Shown: positions 25,301 to 33,709, counted from the first letter of the stretch. The stretch is 64,000 nucleotides of DNA from Nocardia suismassiliense (GCF_900269665.1 NZ_LT985361.1:7243697-7307696), one strand, 5' to 3'. Notes: generated by a model not told the origin, from the letters alone. Numbers and translations are program-made.

Positions 25301-25570
25301 CCGCAGCACCTCGATCAGCCCCTTCTCCCCGATCTGCTGATCCACCGTCTTAGCGAGCCCCCGCTGCGCGACATCCTGGTCGCCGCCATAAGCAGAAACC
25401 AAGTCGTCCCAGTCCGGCTGCTGGGTCGCACCGATAAAGGCGAGCAGCTCACCCATATCGAGACCGAGTTCGGCCTGGTACTCGTGCGGATTACCTTGCA
25501 ACCAACCGTTTTCCAGCAGGCTGGCGACGACCGTGTCGCCGAAGGTCAGTTCGTCGTGGACTGGGCTCAT
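22394..25570 (-). CDS. hsdR: Type I restriction enzyme R subunit (HsdR)
   Basis: This 1058-residue motor and nuclease subunit has, in order, a PD-(D/E)xK nuclease region with VATAELKNPLTGQN near residue 175, a Walker A motif MASAGSGKSNTIAWLAHRL near 330, IIDEAHSSQTGDAA (Walker B, DEAH) near 455, and later SF2 helicase motifs (VLVAFSGTLEYEG; KYQTGFDQPLL). It cuts DNA after ATP-driven translocation when recognition sites lack methylation. ATG 25570 starts 4 bp after the hsdS stop. All catalytic motifs are present, so it looks active. Confidence 0.95.
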   Translation of the reverse strand: MSPVHDELTFGDTVVASLLENGWLQGNPHEYQAELGLDMGELLAFIGATQQPDWDDLVSAYGGDQDVAQRGLAKTVDQQIGEKGLIEVLRSGVKDRGVRIRLAYFKPNLVTSDADLTEYRANRLTVVRELRYATNPANARRALDLVLLLNGIPVATAELKNPLTGQNVEDAKHQYRTERDPRELIFTRRVIANFAVDPKLVFVTTQLRGAKTRFLPFNTGSEGPGRSGGAGNPAPSEPGQYATSYLWETIWHPDNWLDMLERFVHTHKSKGPSGRTSKSTIFPRFQQWDAVKKLTAHAATHGAGHNYLVMASAGSGKSNTIAWLAHRLSDLHTPTDPAALDPEAAVAGLQPGTPVFDKIMIITDRRNLDAQLRETVGSFEKVQGLVVEIDEKRGAKSEQLAKALTQESGKIIPVTLQTFPALLDYLRRNEAELRVGRFAIIIDEAHSSQTGDAATAVRAALRDLGLDADDEDEGATELTVAERLKRKAEDRSKAHNMSYFAFTATPKAKTLEAFGTLVGDKYQPFHTYSMRQAIDEGFILDPLRNYVTYKTYYKLVNENPSDYEVPESKAKTLLARFAFTHPSTVAQQAQVIVEHFVTHTRPRLQGRAKAMVVTDSRKTAVDMCRAIRKHLDDTGFIDRYPDIGVLVAFSGTLEYEGEETSEVKENGGVAESQLPKAFAYTRADDIATRAGGRGQPEVRILVVAEKYQTGFDQPLLTTMYVNKSLKGIAAVQTLSRLNRTADGKSVEDLAVLDFYNEAEHIQASFKPYYEEAEALPTDPNLLYRAQDRVLSPPILLPQEMRDFADAYIRAEERAGGSQSKWQKLHAELYRHLEPAVARFAHLLHSDDTDDVEVAEGFRTDLRDFVRKYGFLAQIVPYQDIELEMLHLYGKHLLNVLPRREDGGVDIGEVELSHMRVERTGEHDLGLDPEGSAVLPGFGDGAGSAQDPEQALLSALIAELNDRFGLELGEDDLLKPYQDAVADSGVKLAALNNRTEDDFRNKFAEVLRDKMMDHVDATVGVGDRYFNKSDPSFQETVNRQLSRAAWRTIRRQAGMDSVA

Positions 25571-25574
25571 GGTG

Positions 25575-26834
25575 TTATACCCCCTGGGTGACGTTCCGCC
25601 CGCTGGCGGTGGTGACATCGAATTGGCCGGTTACGGCTGCTGCGATCAACGCTTGGCGACGTTCAGCGAGAAGCGAATTCTGCAATTTCATAGCGGATTT
25701 CAACTGGATGCTCGAATGCATGCCAGTATCAATTTTCCTCACTACATCTTGCTGTTCACGAAATGCCATAGCAGGCACCCCCACATTGCCAACCTCGGCT
25801 AATCCCAAGCCAACCTTCGTGCCACCGTAGCTATTCGCTGCAAGCTGCTGCCGTGATCGCGGAGATTTGAGGGCATACGCGAGCCAGCGCCCGTAACATT
25901 TTTCAGCCACCGGTCGTAGCAGTGCGATATGTTGGCTCACGTTACCGTCTGCCATCTCGTCACTGACGACGGCGACCGATCCGATATCAGCTGTAATGCT
26001 GACCAGCACATCTCCGGGGCGCGTGCGGGTACGTTCTCGTTCCGGGCCTTCCGGTGCACAAACTCGGAGAATGTCACGCGTGTCAAGATCAATGCCAACC
26101 CTAGGGATATTCGCGATTCGAAGAAATACCGTCCCGTCGTCCGTAACAAACTCTCCCCAACCTCGGGGGCCGCTTGTTAGACGCGATACGAGAAACTTGA
26201 CGCGAATACTGCCAGCACTGACATCACCAATATGCTCCGCAAGCAAACTCTGCTCGAGCGCCAGCGTCGCTTCAATCTGCTGTCGACGATACCCAATCAT
26301 CCGGTCAATGTGACTGGTTTCGGCGTCGAGGAAGTCGGCGATGCGGCGCTGCTCCTCCAAAGGAGGTAGAAGCATCGGCAAGGAACGAAACTCGTCAAAC
26401 GGAAGGTCCCATTGATTAGGCCTAATACCCTTCGAAACGGACTGATAGAGATGGACGTACGGCTGCGATCGAAGTAGGTAGTGAACGAATCGCGGATGGA
26501 GCTTTGGTGATAACTCGCATACGAAGTACGCAGGACTCACAATTCCCTCGTACTGGGATACCGCGAGCGACCCTTGCCAAGTCTTCATCTTGTTGAGGAC
26601 CAGGTCGCCGGGTCGAACGAAACGATACGCATTGAGATCTTCACTTGGCTTGTTGAAGTTGTCATCCCTGCTGGCTTTTGGCACCACGCCGTGGTCTCGA
26701 TAGACAGACAGCAACTCTGCATCTGGCCGCTCCGAAATATCTCGGCGCCGTAACACTGACCAAAGTGGAGCCCGTGTCCAATGATTGGGAGCCACATCCA
26801 GCGCTTGCGAATCGACGGTGAACGCTGCGCTCAT
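25575..26834 (-). CDS. hsdS: Type I restriction enzyme specificity subunit (HsdS)
   Basis: This 419-residue protein has two target-recognition halves, each followed by a conserved helix: LPPLEEQRRIADFLDAETSH near residue 160-180 and FREQQDVVRKI...LLAERRQALI near 360-405. It dictates the bipartite DNA sequence recognised by the HsdM/HsdR complex. The reading frame is complete. Base composition is visibly AT-richer than in hsdM and hsdR, which is usual for exchanged TRDs. Its ATG overlaps the hsdM stop by 4 bp (26831-26834). Confidence 0.93.
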   Translation of the reverse strand: MSAAFTVDSQALDVAPNHWTRAPLWSVLRRRDISERPDAELLSVYRDHGVVPKASRDDNFNKPSEDLNAYRFVRPGDLVLNKMKTWQGSLAVSQYEGIVSPAYFVCELSPKLHPRFVHYLLRSQPYVHLYQSVSKGIRPNQWDLPFDEFRSLPMLLPPLEEQRRIADFLDAETSHIDRMIGYRRQQIEATLALEQSLLAEHIGDVSAGSIRVKFLVSRLTSGPRGWGEFVTDDGTVFLRIANIPRVGIDLDTRDILRVCAPEGPERERTRTRPGDVLVSITADIGSVAVVSDEMADGNVSQHIALLRPVAEKCYGRWLAYALKSPRSRQQLAANSYGGTKVGLGLAEVGNVGVPAMAFREQQDVVRKIDTGMHSSIQLKSAMKLQNSLLAERRQALIAAAVTGQFDVTTASGRNVTQGV

Positions 26835-28825
26835 TTCGTCACCTCTCCGAGCAGCTCTTGAATCTCCGACTCCAGGGTCTTGAGCTCAGCGTCGATCTCC
26901 GCCAACGGTCGCGGCGGTATATACACGTAGAAGTGCCGCGTAAACGGGATTTCGTATCCAATCTTGGTCTTGCTGTGTTCGATCCATGCATCCGGGATGT
27001 GTGGAAGAACCTCACGCACGAGGTAGTCCTCGACATTCTCCTGGAAGGGCACGTTCTCGTAATCGCGCAGTTCGGGATCAGGTTCAGGTTCGCCGCCTTT
27101 GAGCTGGATTTCCCCTTCGGGATCGCGGGCACCGAGCGCTTCGCGCAGGGCCTTTGCGAAAGATGCACCGGCAGGCCAGGGTTCACCGGCACCGACCACC
27201 TGATCCTTGAGAGCAGTCACGGCGTCGGCTTTGGTCATCCATACCGAACCGACCAGCGGCTGCAGCAGTTTACGGAAATCGTCGGTGTCGGTGTACTGCT
27301 TTGCCACGGGCGCAGCACCCGAGAGTTTGTCGAGCGCTTCCTCGGTGAGTTCGAACCGCAGCCGCAGCGGCCGCTCCACGGTGATCCTGCGGTAGCCGAA
27401 GTCGTTGTTGGCGAAGACCTTCACCTTGCCGTGCAGTGGATGTTCCGGGTCTGCCGCGACATCGAGCGCGTTGCCGTAGAGCCGGGTGATCTCGGTGATC
27501 TGTTCGGCAGTGATCACTTTGCGCTTATCCCCTAGGGACTTCCGCATCTTCTGCCAGTAGTCACGGGCGTCGAGCAGCACCACCTTGCCGCGATGCTCCG
27601 GCGCCTTCCGGTTGGTCAGTAGCCAGAAGTATGTGGAGATGCCGGTGTTGTAGAACAGCTGATCCGGCAGTGCGACAACGGCCTCGAGCCAGTCTTTTTC
27701 GATGATCCATCGGCGGATCTCGGATTCACCGGATTCAGCGGCGCCGGTGAACAAAGGGGAGCCGTTGAAGACGATGGCGACTCGACTGCCGCCGCCTCCA
27801 CCGAGGTCCACAGGCTTCATCTTCGAGAGCATGTGCATCAGGAACAGCAGTGAGCCGTCATTGATTCGAGGCAAACCGGCACCGAAACGTCCTGCCTCAC
27901 CGAGATGGTCGTGTTCCCATTCGACCTCGCTCTTCACCTTCTTCCACTCCACGCCGAAGGGAGGGTTGGCGAGCAGGTAGTCGGCTTTCAGATCCTGGTG
28001 GCCGTCCTGGCTGAAAGAGTTGCCGAAGACGATGTTGTCCGGATTCTGTCCCTTGATCATCAAGTCGGAGCGGCAGATCGCCCACGACTCGGGGTTGAGC
28101 TCCTGGCCGTAGGTTTCCACGCGGGCCTGCGGGTTCATCGCGAGGATGTGTTCCTCAGCTGAGCTGAGCATGCCGCCGGTCCCGCACGCTGGGTCGAGCA
28201 CTTTGCGGGTGACGCCGGGCTGGCCGACAAGGTCCGGGTCCGGGGCGACGAGCAGGTTAACCATCAGTTCGATCACTTCGCGCGGCGTGAAATGTTCGCC
28301 GGCAGTCTCATTGGACTGCTCGGCGAAGCGCCGGATCAGTTCCTCGAAGACGTAACCCATGTTGTGGTTCGATACACGCTCTGGGTGCAGGTCGAAGTCG
28401 GCGAACTTGCCGATCACTTTGTACAACAGATTCGCGTCGTCGAGCCGCTTCACCTGCTGGGCGAACTCGTACTTCTCCAACACCTCGCGGGAGTTGTCGG
28501 AGAACGCGCCCACATATTTGAGCAGCCCCTTCGCCACGTGTGAGGAGTCGCCAAGAATCTTTTTGAGCGTCAAGTCGGACGTGTTGTAGAAGACGGTGCC
28601 CGAGGCCTTGCGCAGGAAGGGGTCCGGATCCAGGTCACGTTCCTTGATCTGTTCGTACTTGGCCCGCACCGCATCTCGTGTCGGCTCCAGCACACACTCC
28701 AGCCGTCGTAGCACCGTGAACGGCAGAATCACTTTGCCGTAGTCGGACTGCTTGTAGTCTCCGCGCAGTAGATCGGCGACCGACCATGCATGGTTGGCAA
28801 GCTCGCTGTGCTTGCTGCTGTTCAC
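26831..28825 (-). CDS. hsdM: Type I DNA N6-adenine methyltransferase subunit (HsdM)
   Basis: This 664-residue protein has an N-terminal helical domain (LANHAWSVADLLRGDYKQSD), SAM motif I in KVLDPACGTGGMLSS near 225, and catalytic motif IV NPPFG near 290. It methylates adenine in the HsdS-defined site and is also part of the restriction complex. Its ATG overlaps the upstream methylase-fusion stop (28822-28825), and its stop overlaps hsdS, so expression of all three is coupled. Confidence 0.95.
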   Translation of the reverse strand: MNSSKHSELANHAWSVADLLRGDYKQSDYGKVILPFTVLRRLECVLEPTRDAVRAKYEQIKERDLDPDPFLRKASGTVFYNTSDLTLKKILGDSSHVAKGLLKYVGAFSDNSREVLEKYEFAQQVKRLDDANLLYKVIGKFADFDLHPERVSNHNMGYVFEELIRRFAEQSNETAGEHFTPREVIELMVNLLVAPDPDLVGQPGVTRKVLDPACGTGGMLSSAEEHILAMNPQARVETYGQELNPESWAICRSDLMIKGQNPDNIVFGNSFSQDGHQDLKADYLLANPPFGVEWKKVKSEVEWEHDHLGEAGRFGAGLPRINDGSLLFLMHMLSKMKPVDLGGGGGSRVAIVFNGSPLFTGAAESGESEIRRWIIEKDWLEAVVALPDQLFYNTGISTYFWLLTNRKAPEHRGKVVLLDARDYWQKMRKSLGDKRKVITAEQITEITRLYGNALDVAADPEHPLHGKVKVFANNDFGYRRITVERPLRLRFELTEEALDKLSGAAPVAKQYTDTDDFRKLLQPLVGSVWMTKADAVTALKDQVVGAGEPWPAGASFAKALREALGARDPEGEIQLKGGEPEPDPELRDYENVPFQENVEDYLVREVLPHIPDAWIEHSKTKIGYEIPFTRHFYVYIPPRPLAEIDAELKTLESEIQELLGEVTK

Positions 28826-30843
28826 TCAGTACCTCCACGCTCTTGTGTCTTCACGTTGGGTGTCTCGATGTCGTGCTGTGGGGTTACAGCCCCGGTGGTG
28901 AGTCCGTTCGTCACCAGTTCTGTCAATTGATCTGCTGCGTCGGTGGCTATGCCAAGTGCTGCCCGCAGGTGGTGCAGGCGGCGGAAAGACTGTCCGTACC
29001 GCTGCTGCTCCGCAAACGACAGCAACGGTATTCGTAGCTTGGCCGGATCGAACCGAAGGGTCTGGGTCCGTGTCATGGACACGTTGTCGGCGCCGTTGAT
29101 GAAACCCGCCAGAAACCAGCCGTCGATTCGCCCCTCGGTCGGGCGCAGCAGGTGCACATGGGGGCCACGCACGGCGCCGACGTCGTCATTCTCCGCGACA
29201 CGGGCAGTTCGGCTGCCGCTGCGACCACTACGGATCGCGGAGACCATCACGTCACCGGCTTGGATCACTTCGACCTCCTGCGGCGGGGAAGTCTCGAAAG
29301 AAGCCGATGGTGCGCGGCTGGTCGCGATATCTGCCGCCGTCAGGACCCGGCGTGTGTCCGAAAGATCCTGTGCAGCTGGCGAACTACTCCGTATCCATTG
29401 CAGTGCGCCACCATTGACGAGATCAGCGAGCGCTGCTTCCCGCCAGGATTTGGCCCCGGATACCGACCAGCGCCCCAGACTTGCCGTGATGGTGGACAAC
29501 TCGGAGACTGCGGCATCGAGTCGTGAAACCGCTTGGTCGACTTCGTTCGTGATCATTGCTGGGTCCACCGACGACCGAAGATGCCGGGCGGGCGTCAGGT
29601 CGACATCCTCGTCGAGGACCTCCAGCACGCGGACAGGCGCCGCCACACCCGGCACGATCACCCTATCCACGTCGGATGCGTCGAATGCGTACCACGCGGT
29701 TGTCACAAGGTCAGTCAACTGCCCCCAAGCGACATCACCCGTAGTGCGATGGACAGACGCCGACCCCGAAGTGTCGACAAAGAGAACAGAGTCAGGTGTC
29801 GGCGCACCCGGAACAGGCCGCCGCAGCACCCATAGATGCAATCCCAGCCCCCAAGGTGGCGCGACCCCGGCAGGCAACTCCACGACCGCTCGTAGAACAC
29901 CCTTGCGTAGCAGCGCTCCACGAATTTTGCGACCGGTACTCCGGCGAGCTGCTGCTGGAGGAACTACCAAGACCGCTGTGCCACCAGGGCGGAGATGCGC
30001 CACCGCATGCTGAATCCAGGCCAGCTCCGATTCGCTGCGAGTTGGCGTACCGTACTCCCACCGCTCATCTTCGAGCTCTAAATCGTCTACGCCCCAATCC
30101 TTTTGACCGAACGGCGGATTGCACAACACAGCATCGACCCGGAGGTCACGAAATGCATCGTCGGTCAGGCTGTCGCCGGAATGCAGGTGCGGAGTGATCT
30201 CGGTAGATGCCTGGATGTGCAGCCTGGCTCGCTCGACCTGCACGGCAAGGACATCTTGGCCATACAGTTCGCTGGCGCCAGCGGCAATGGAAGCCAGTAA
30301 GAGCGAACCGCTGCCACACGCAGGGTCAAGCACACTTTCAAAAGGCTGTGCTGCTGGAGAATTCGCGAGGGCCGCCATCAAAGACGTGACCGGCAGGGGA
30401 GTGACGTAGACCCCTCCCGAGGACTCCTTGTCCAACACCCGTTCCGCGAGGGCGTCGATCGCCGCACGGGGACCCTCCGCCGCTGCCGCCGCGTTCAAGG
30501 CCGGCAGCATATCGGTGAGCAGTTTCGGCGCCCGCGATCCGCTCGCCTCCCAGCCCCCAGCTGACGCCCTCAGCTGGGTCATCACCTGCACGATCTCGTC
30601 CGCGGTGGCGTCCGCGCGAACCAGCGTGCGCAAGCCGGTAATGGGCGACTCGTCGGTGTCCTTACCCCGGCCCGCTAACCATGCCTGCACCTCATTCCAG
30701 TCAAAAACCGGCCGGGACTCAGTACCTCCAATCGGCGCGGGGAAGTCGTCGTGACGCCGCCGCCAGTTGCTGACCGTAGCCCTTGTGACGCCTGCCAGCT
30801 GCGCGATCTCTGTTGCGGTCACGGGTGGAACCAGGTTCGACAT
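28822..30843 (-). CDS. HTH - N6 DNA methylase - TRD-like fusion protein
   Basis: This 673-residue protein begins with a MerR/AlpA-like helix-turn-helix (TEIAQLAGVTRATVSNWRRR, about 8-28), followed by a methylase core with VLDPACGSGSLLLASIAAG near 165-185 and CNPPFGQKDWG near 240, and ends with an HsdS-like specificity region (about 450-640). It is thus a self-contained methylase placed in front of a complete hsdM-hsdS-hsdR set. ATG 30843 has AGGAG 5 bp upstream; earlier in-frame Mets lack one. The HTH may bind the operator between 30843 and 30985, giving autoregulation. Whether it methylates a second motif or acts as regulator is unknown. Confidence 0.85.
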   Translation of the reverse strand: MSNLVPPVTATEIAQLAGVTRATVSNWRRRHDDFPAPIGGTESRPVFDWNEVQAWLAGRGKDTDESPITGLRTLVRADATADEIVQVMTQLRASAGGWEASGSRAPKLLTDMLPALNAAAAAEGPRAAIDALAERVLDKESSGGVYVTPLPVTSLMAALANSPAAQPFESVLDPACGSGSLLLASIAAGASELYGQDVLAVQVERARLHIQASTEITPHLHSGDSLTDDAFRDLRVDAVLCNPPFGQKDWGVDDLELEDERWEYGTPTRSESELAWIQHAVAHLRPGGTAVLVVPPAAARRSTGRKIRGALLRKGVLRAVVELPAGVAPPWGLGLHLWVLRRPVPGAPTPDSVLFVDTSGSASVHRTTGDVAWGQLTDLVTTAWYAFDASDVDRVIVPGVAAPVRVLEVLDEDVDLTPARHLRSSVDPAMITNEVDQAVSRLDAAVSELSTITASLGRWSVSGAKSWREAALADLVNGGALQWIRSSSPAAQDLSDTRRVLTAADIATSRAPSASFETSPPQEVEVIQAGDVMVSAIRSGRSGSRTARVAENDDVGAVRGPHVHLLRPTEGRIDGWFLAGFINGADNVSMTRTQTLRFDPAKLRIPLLSFAEQQRYGQSFRRLHHLRAALGIATDAADQLTELVTNGLTTGAVTPQHDIETPNVKTQERGGTE

Positions 30844-30913
30844 GTCGCTCCTCTCGTGTACATCCACCATCCTTTCCGATCTATCTGAAAAAATCAATCC
30901 ACCAATTATATTG

Positions 30914-30927
30914 TGAAAACATTTTCA
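30914..30927. promoter_or_regulatory. Palindrome TGAAAA-N2-TTTTCA, candidate operator
   Basis: This perfect inverted repeat (6-bp arms, 2-bp centre) lies in the 141-bp AT-rich region between the divergent methylase-fusion and zinc-ribbon genes. It is well placed to control both arms of the island. The HTH at the start of the neighbouring methylase fusion is a candidate binder. Confidence 0.45.
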
Positions 30928-30984
30928 GTCATGCTAGCGTCGTAGTCAGTCAACAACCACTCAGCGCACCGCCAGGAGGACGCG

Positions 30985-31287
30985 ATGAGCAACAACCGAA
31001 GATTCCGGCACTGCCGACCCCGACAGGCGGCGACACACCGCGAGTTCACATTGCGTAGCGGTGGCGATCTCGCTGGCAGACCCCCGATGATCCGCATGGC
31101 GCGCTGCTGTACCGGCAAGGTGCAGTACTTCGCCCAGACCGATGCCGAACTCGCACTAGCAGGCATCGATCGCACCGATCCCAGGCGCCACGAGCAGCGG
31201 GCGTATCGGTGCCCGAGCTGCGACGGCTGGCACCTCACCAGCCGGAACCGGCGCACCCCAGAACCTGTTGGCGGTGGATTGCAATGA
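30985..31287 (+). CDS. Small zinc-ribbon protein, 100 aa
   Basis: The product is basic and contains two Cys knots: ARCCTGKVQYF and YRCPSCDGWHLTSR. The second resembles the treble-clef or zinc-ribbon ending of small actinobacterial and phage-like proteins. ATG 30985 has AGGAGG about 6 bp upstream. Its TGA overlaps the ATG of the TIGR04141 gene (31284-31287), which argues for a joint function, perhaps DNA binding or an accessory subunit. Confidence 0.75.
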   Translation: MSNNRRFRHCRPRQAATHREFTLRSGGDLAGRPPMIRMARCCTGKVQYFAQTDAELALAGIDRTDPRRHEQRAYRCPSCDGWHLTSRNRRTPEPVGGGLQ

Positions 31288-32996
31288 ATAAGGAGACCAG
31301 CTTGGACCGCACGACCACACCGAAGACCGCCACCCGGTGGTCGAGCCTGCACCGCATGATCGAACCCGCCGGCGCACGCCTCGACCTGCGTAGCTTCGTC
31401 CGAAAGAAGTACCTCGAGGATGCCGGATACGAGGTGCGAGAATTCAGCCACGACGGGCTCTCCGGGCTCCTGATCAGCGGCGCGAATCCGCCGGAGCGCG
31501 CCGAATGGTGCCCGGCCGCGCACGGTCTCACCGGCCTTCCGGTGTCGGTAACGACCAACCAGACTGGTGGCCTGCTGCTCACCAGAACAACCGGCAGGGT
31601 ATACGCCCTGACCTACGGCCACCTCGGGCACCGCATCCTCGATTCCGCCTACCGCGACAACGATTTCGGGCTGGAGTTCGCCGTCCGCTGCCTCGATGAG
31701 AACGATGTCACACGGTTTCGCAGCGAGATCATGGACCGGCGTGGCCGGGTCGAGGACTACACCATGCTCGCCGGTAGCGACATCGCCGGCTTCGGTCTCG
31801 ACCAGTTCACCTCACTCGTCCGCAGGATCTGCGGCAGGGCGCATCTGAACCTCACCGCCCGGTCCCGTTCCTCGGCGGCGGTTCGGGTCGAATGTTCCGG
31901 CTACGCAATCAAACTGCCACTCGCCGACACTCCCGCCCAGTTCCTGGCAGACCTCGCCGAGATCGAGCGAGTCTGCGAAATGAACGACCCGCTCAATGGC
32001 CTCGCGTTCATCCAGCGGTTCCGGATACTGAACAAGAACAGCCCGGCTGCCTTGGCCGCCGACCAGTCCTTGAGCAAGTTACTTGGCGATCCCAGCGACG
32101 CACGTCTCGGCATCACCCTGCCCGACAGCTGCGCAGACTTCTACGGCGCGGTCCGGTCATACGGTATAGCTCTGGGCAGAAAGGCAGCCACCGTCCGGGA
32201 AATCGACCTGGGCGCACTGCTCACGTGGATCTGTGACCGCGACGAACACCGCCGCCTGCGCGACCTGCACCAGCTCAGGATAACCATGTACGAGGACGAG
32301 GCTCAGACTGTACCGATCGGCCCGGATACCCGTGGCACCGACTGGCTGGTCGCCGAGGTCGAATCCGGTACCGAGAGCTACTACTTCGGCCAGGGCTGCT
32401 GGCATGAGATCGGAGCAGGGTACCTCGAAACCCTGCGTGAAGTACTCGACGAACTCCTCACCGCGACGACCGACATCACCGTCGTTGCATGGCCGAAAGG
32501 CAAACCGCACACCGATGGGCCGAAGCGGGGCCAGGACTCCCACGATGAGGACTGGTTCAACCGTCAGCTGGCCGCCCAGACCGGCTATCAGCTCTTCGAC
32601 AAGCAGAAGATCGTCACCGGCTTCTACCGCGGCGGCGGCCTCGAAATCTGCGATGTCCTGGGTCCCGACTGTGAGCTGATCTGTGTCAAGAAGGCCAGCA
32701 GTAGCGCGCCGCTGAGCCACCTGTTCGCACAGGGTGTCAACGCGGTGAAGGTACTGCGGTTGGACAAGGAGGTCGCGCAGAAATTCCGGGACTACGTCGC
32801 GAGCCACAATCCCGAGCACCAAATGGTGCGTGACATCGGCACCCTGAAAGTCGTGTTCGCGATCCTGCTCAACGACGGCAGAGACATCACCACCGATTCG
32901 CTGTTCCCGTTCTCGCAGATCTCGCTGGTCAGGTCGCTGAACGAGCTGCGCGCCATGAACACTGAGGTCAGTGTCGTAGCGATCAAACGGTCGTAG
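31284..32996 (+). CDS. TIGR04141 (DUF6119) family protein with nuclease-like motif
   Basis: This 570-residue protein matches the sporadically distributed TIGR04141 family. The hallmark C-terminal block is GGGLEICDVLGPDCELICVK (residues near 455-475), followed by SAPLSHLFAQGVNAVKVL. The spacing of Glu/Asp and xVK residues recalls a PD-(D/E)xK nuclease core; here CVKK stands where many relatives have HVKK. The family is patchy and often sits near restriction genes, so a defence role is probable but unproven. It is coupled to the zinc-ribbon gene and divergent from the R-M operon. Confidence 0.75.
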   Translation: MNKETSLDRTTTPKTATRWSSLHRMIEPAGARLDLRSFVRKKYLEDAGYEVREFSHDGLSGLLISGANPPERAEWCPAAHGLTGLPVSVTTNQTGGLLLTRTTGRVYALTYGHLGHRILDSAYRDNDFGLEFAVRCLDENDVTRFRSEIMDRRGRVEDYTMLAGSDIAGFGLDQFTSLVRRICGRAHLNLTARSRSSAAVRVECSGYAIKLPLADTPAQFLADLAEIERVCEMNDPLNGLAFIQRFRILNKNSPAALAADQSLSKLLGDPSDARLGITLPDSCADFYGAVRSYGIALGRKAATVREIDLGALLTWICDRDEHRRLRDLHQLRITMYEDEAQTVPIGPDTRGTDWLVAEVESGTESYYFGQGCWHEIGAGYLETLREVLDELLTATTDITVVAWPKGKPHTDGPKRGQDSHDEDWFNRQLAAQTGYQLFDKQKIVTGFYRGGGLEICDVLGPDCELICVKKASSSAPLSHLFAQGVNAVKVLRLDKEVAQKFRDYVASHNPEHQMVRDIGTLKVVFAILLNDGRDITTDSLFPFSQISLVRSLNELRAMNTEVSVVAIKRS

Positions 32997-33238
32997 GGGT
33001 GCGATCGAAATCCGCATGAACTCATGGTCACCGGCAGCTCGACGGCATTCCGCAAGACGCACCGCTGACCACCCGCGACACCATTCCAACCGGCTGTGAA
33101 GACACTTTCGTTGTTTCTCAGTCCAGCCAGCTGTGGTGACCTGCGCATCGGAGCCAGGGTGCGTATTTGGAGTGCGCTCCTCGGCGATGGTGTAGGCCAG
33201 CCGCCCGAGCACTTTGACTTCCTCGAGATCGATCGCGA
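32997..33238. other. Gap after the TIGR04141 gene, no clear gene
   Basis: One open frame (from 33096) crosses this stretch but has no recognisable domain and runs out of frame with the better-supported remnant at 33239. It may contain decayed 5' sequence of that gene. Confidence 0.35.
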
Positions 33239-33709
33239 ATGGAGCGGCGACCAGACCCAGTTGTCACCATGGCTGCTCGTCAAGCGGCTGAAACTGTGGT
33301 GGGAGCCAGCAGGGCGGTTGCTGGTAACCATCTCCAAAGGGCCTGGCACGCCGCGCACAGACTCAACCCTGACCCCTCCACCGCGTACCGAGCAGCGATC
33401 CTCGCCGTAGAGTCGGCGGCAATCCCTGTGGTCGATCCGGCGCAAGCCGGTGCAAATCTGGGAAATGTTCTTGGCCAACTCGACCGACAAGTCCATCTGT
33501 ACGGGATTGCCATCACCGACAAGTCGGGTGTGTCGGCTCCGATGACAGCAGTAGTACAGATGATCCGGCTGCTCTGGGAAGGCCATACCGACCGCCACGA
33601 GGGTGCCAGCCCAGCAATCCCGATTTCACGGGAAGCCGTCCAGATGGCGGTGCACCTTGCCGCAACTCTTGTCCCGTGGTTCGCTTCCGGAGCGATTCGA
33701 CGGCGATAG
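33239..33709 (+). pseudogene. C-terminal remnant of an actinobacterial hypothetical (Abi-like C-terminal) family
   Basis: The 156-codon frame contains HLQRAWHAAHRLNPDPSTAY, AAILAVESAAIPVV, MIRLLWEGHTDRHEG and AAVHLAATLV-like segments that I recognise as the conserved C-terminal half of a family of about 250-330 residues of unknown function. The N-terminal half is missing, and a stop lies in frame at 33215, so the gene is probably truncated. It lies at the right edge of the island, 220 bp from mutM. A short functional version cannot be excluded. Confidence 0.5.

Noticed and set aside
17932..30843. Assignment of the island to BREX or Pgl because of methylase plus kinase
   Set aside because: No PglZ alkaline-phosphatase-like, BrxC/PglY ATPase or BrxL gene is present, and the kinase lacks PglW features.
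33096..33410. Plus-strand frame of 104 codons as a separate gene
   Set aside because: It overlaps the better-supported remnant at 33239 in another frame, and shows no domain or ribosome-binding site.
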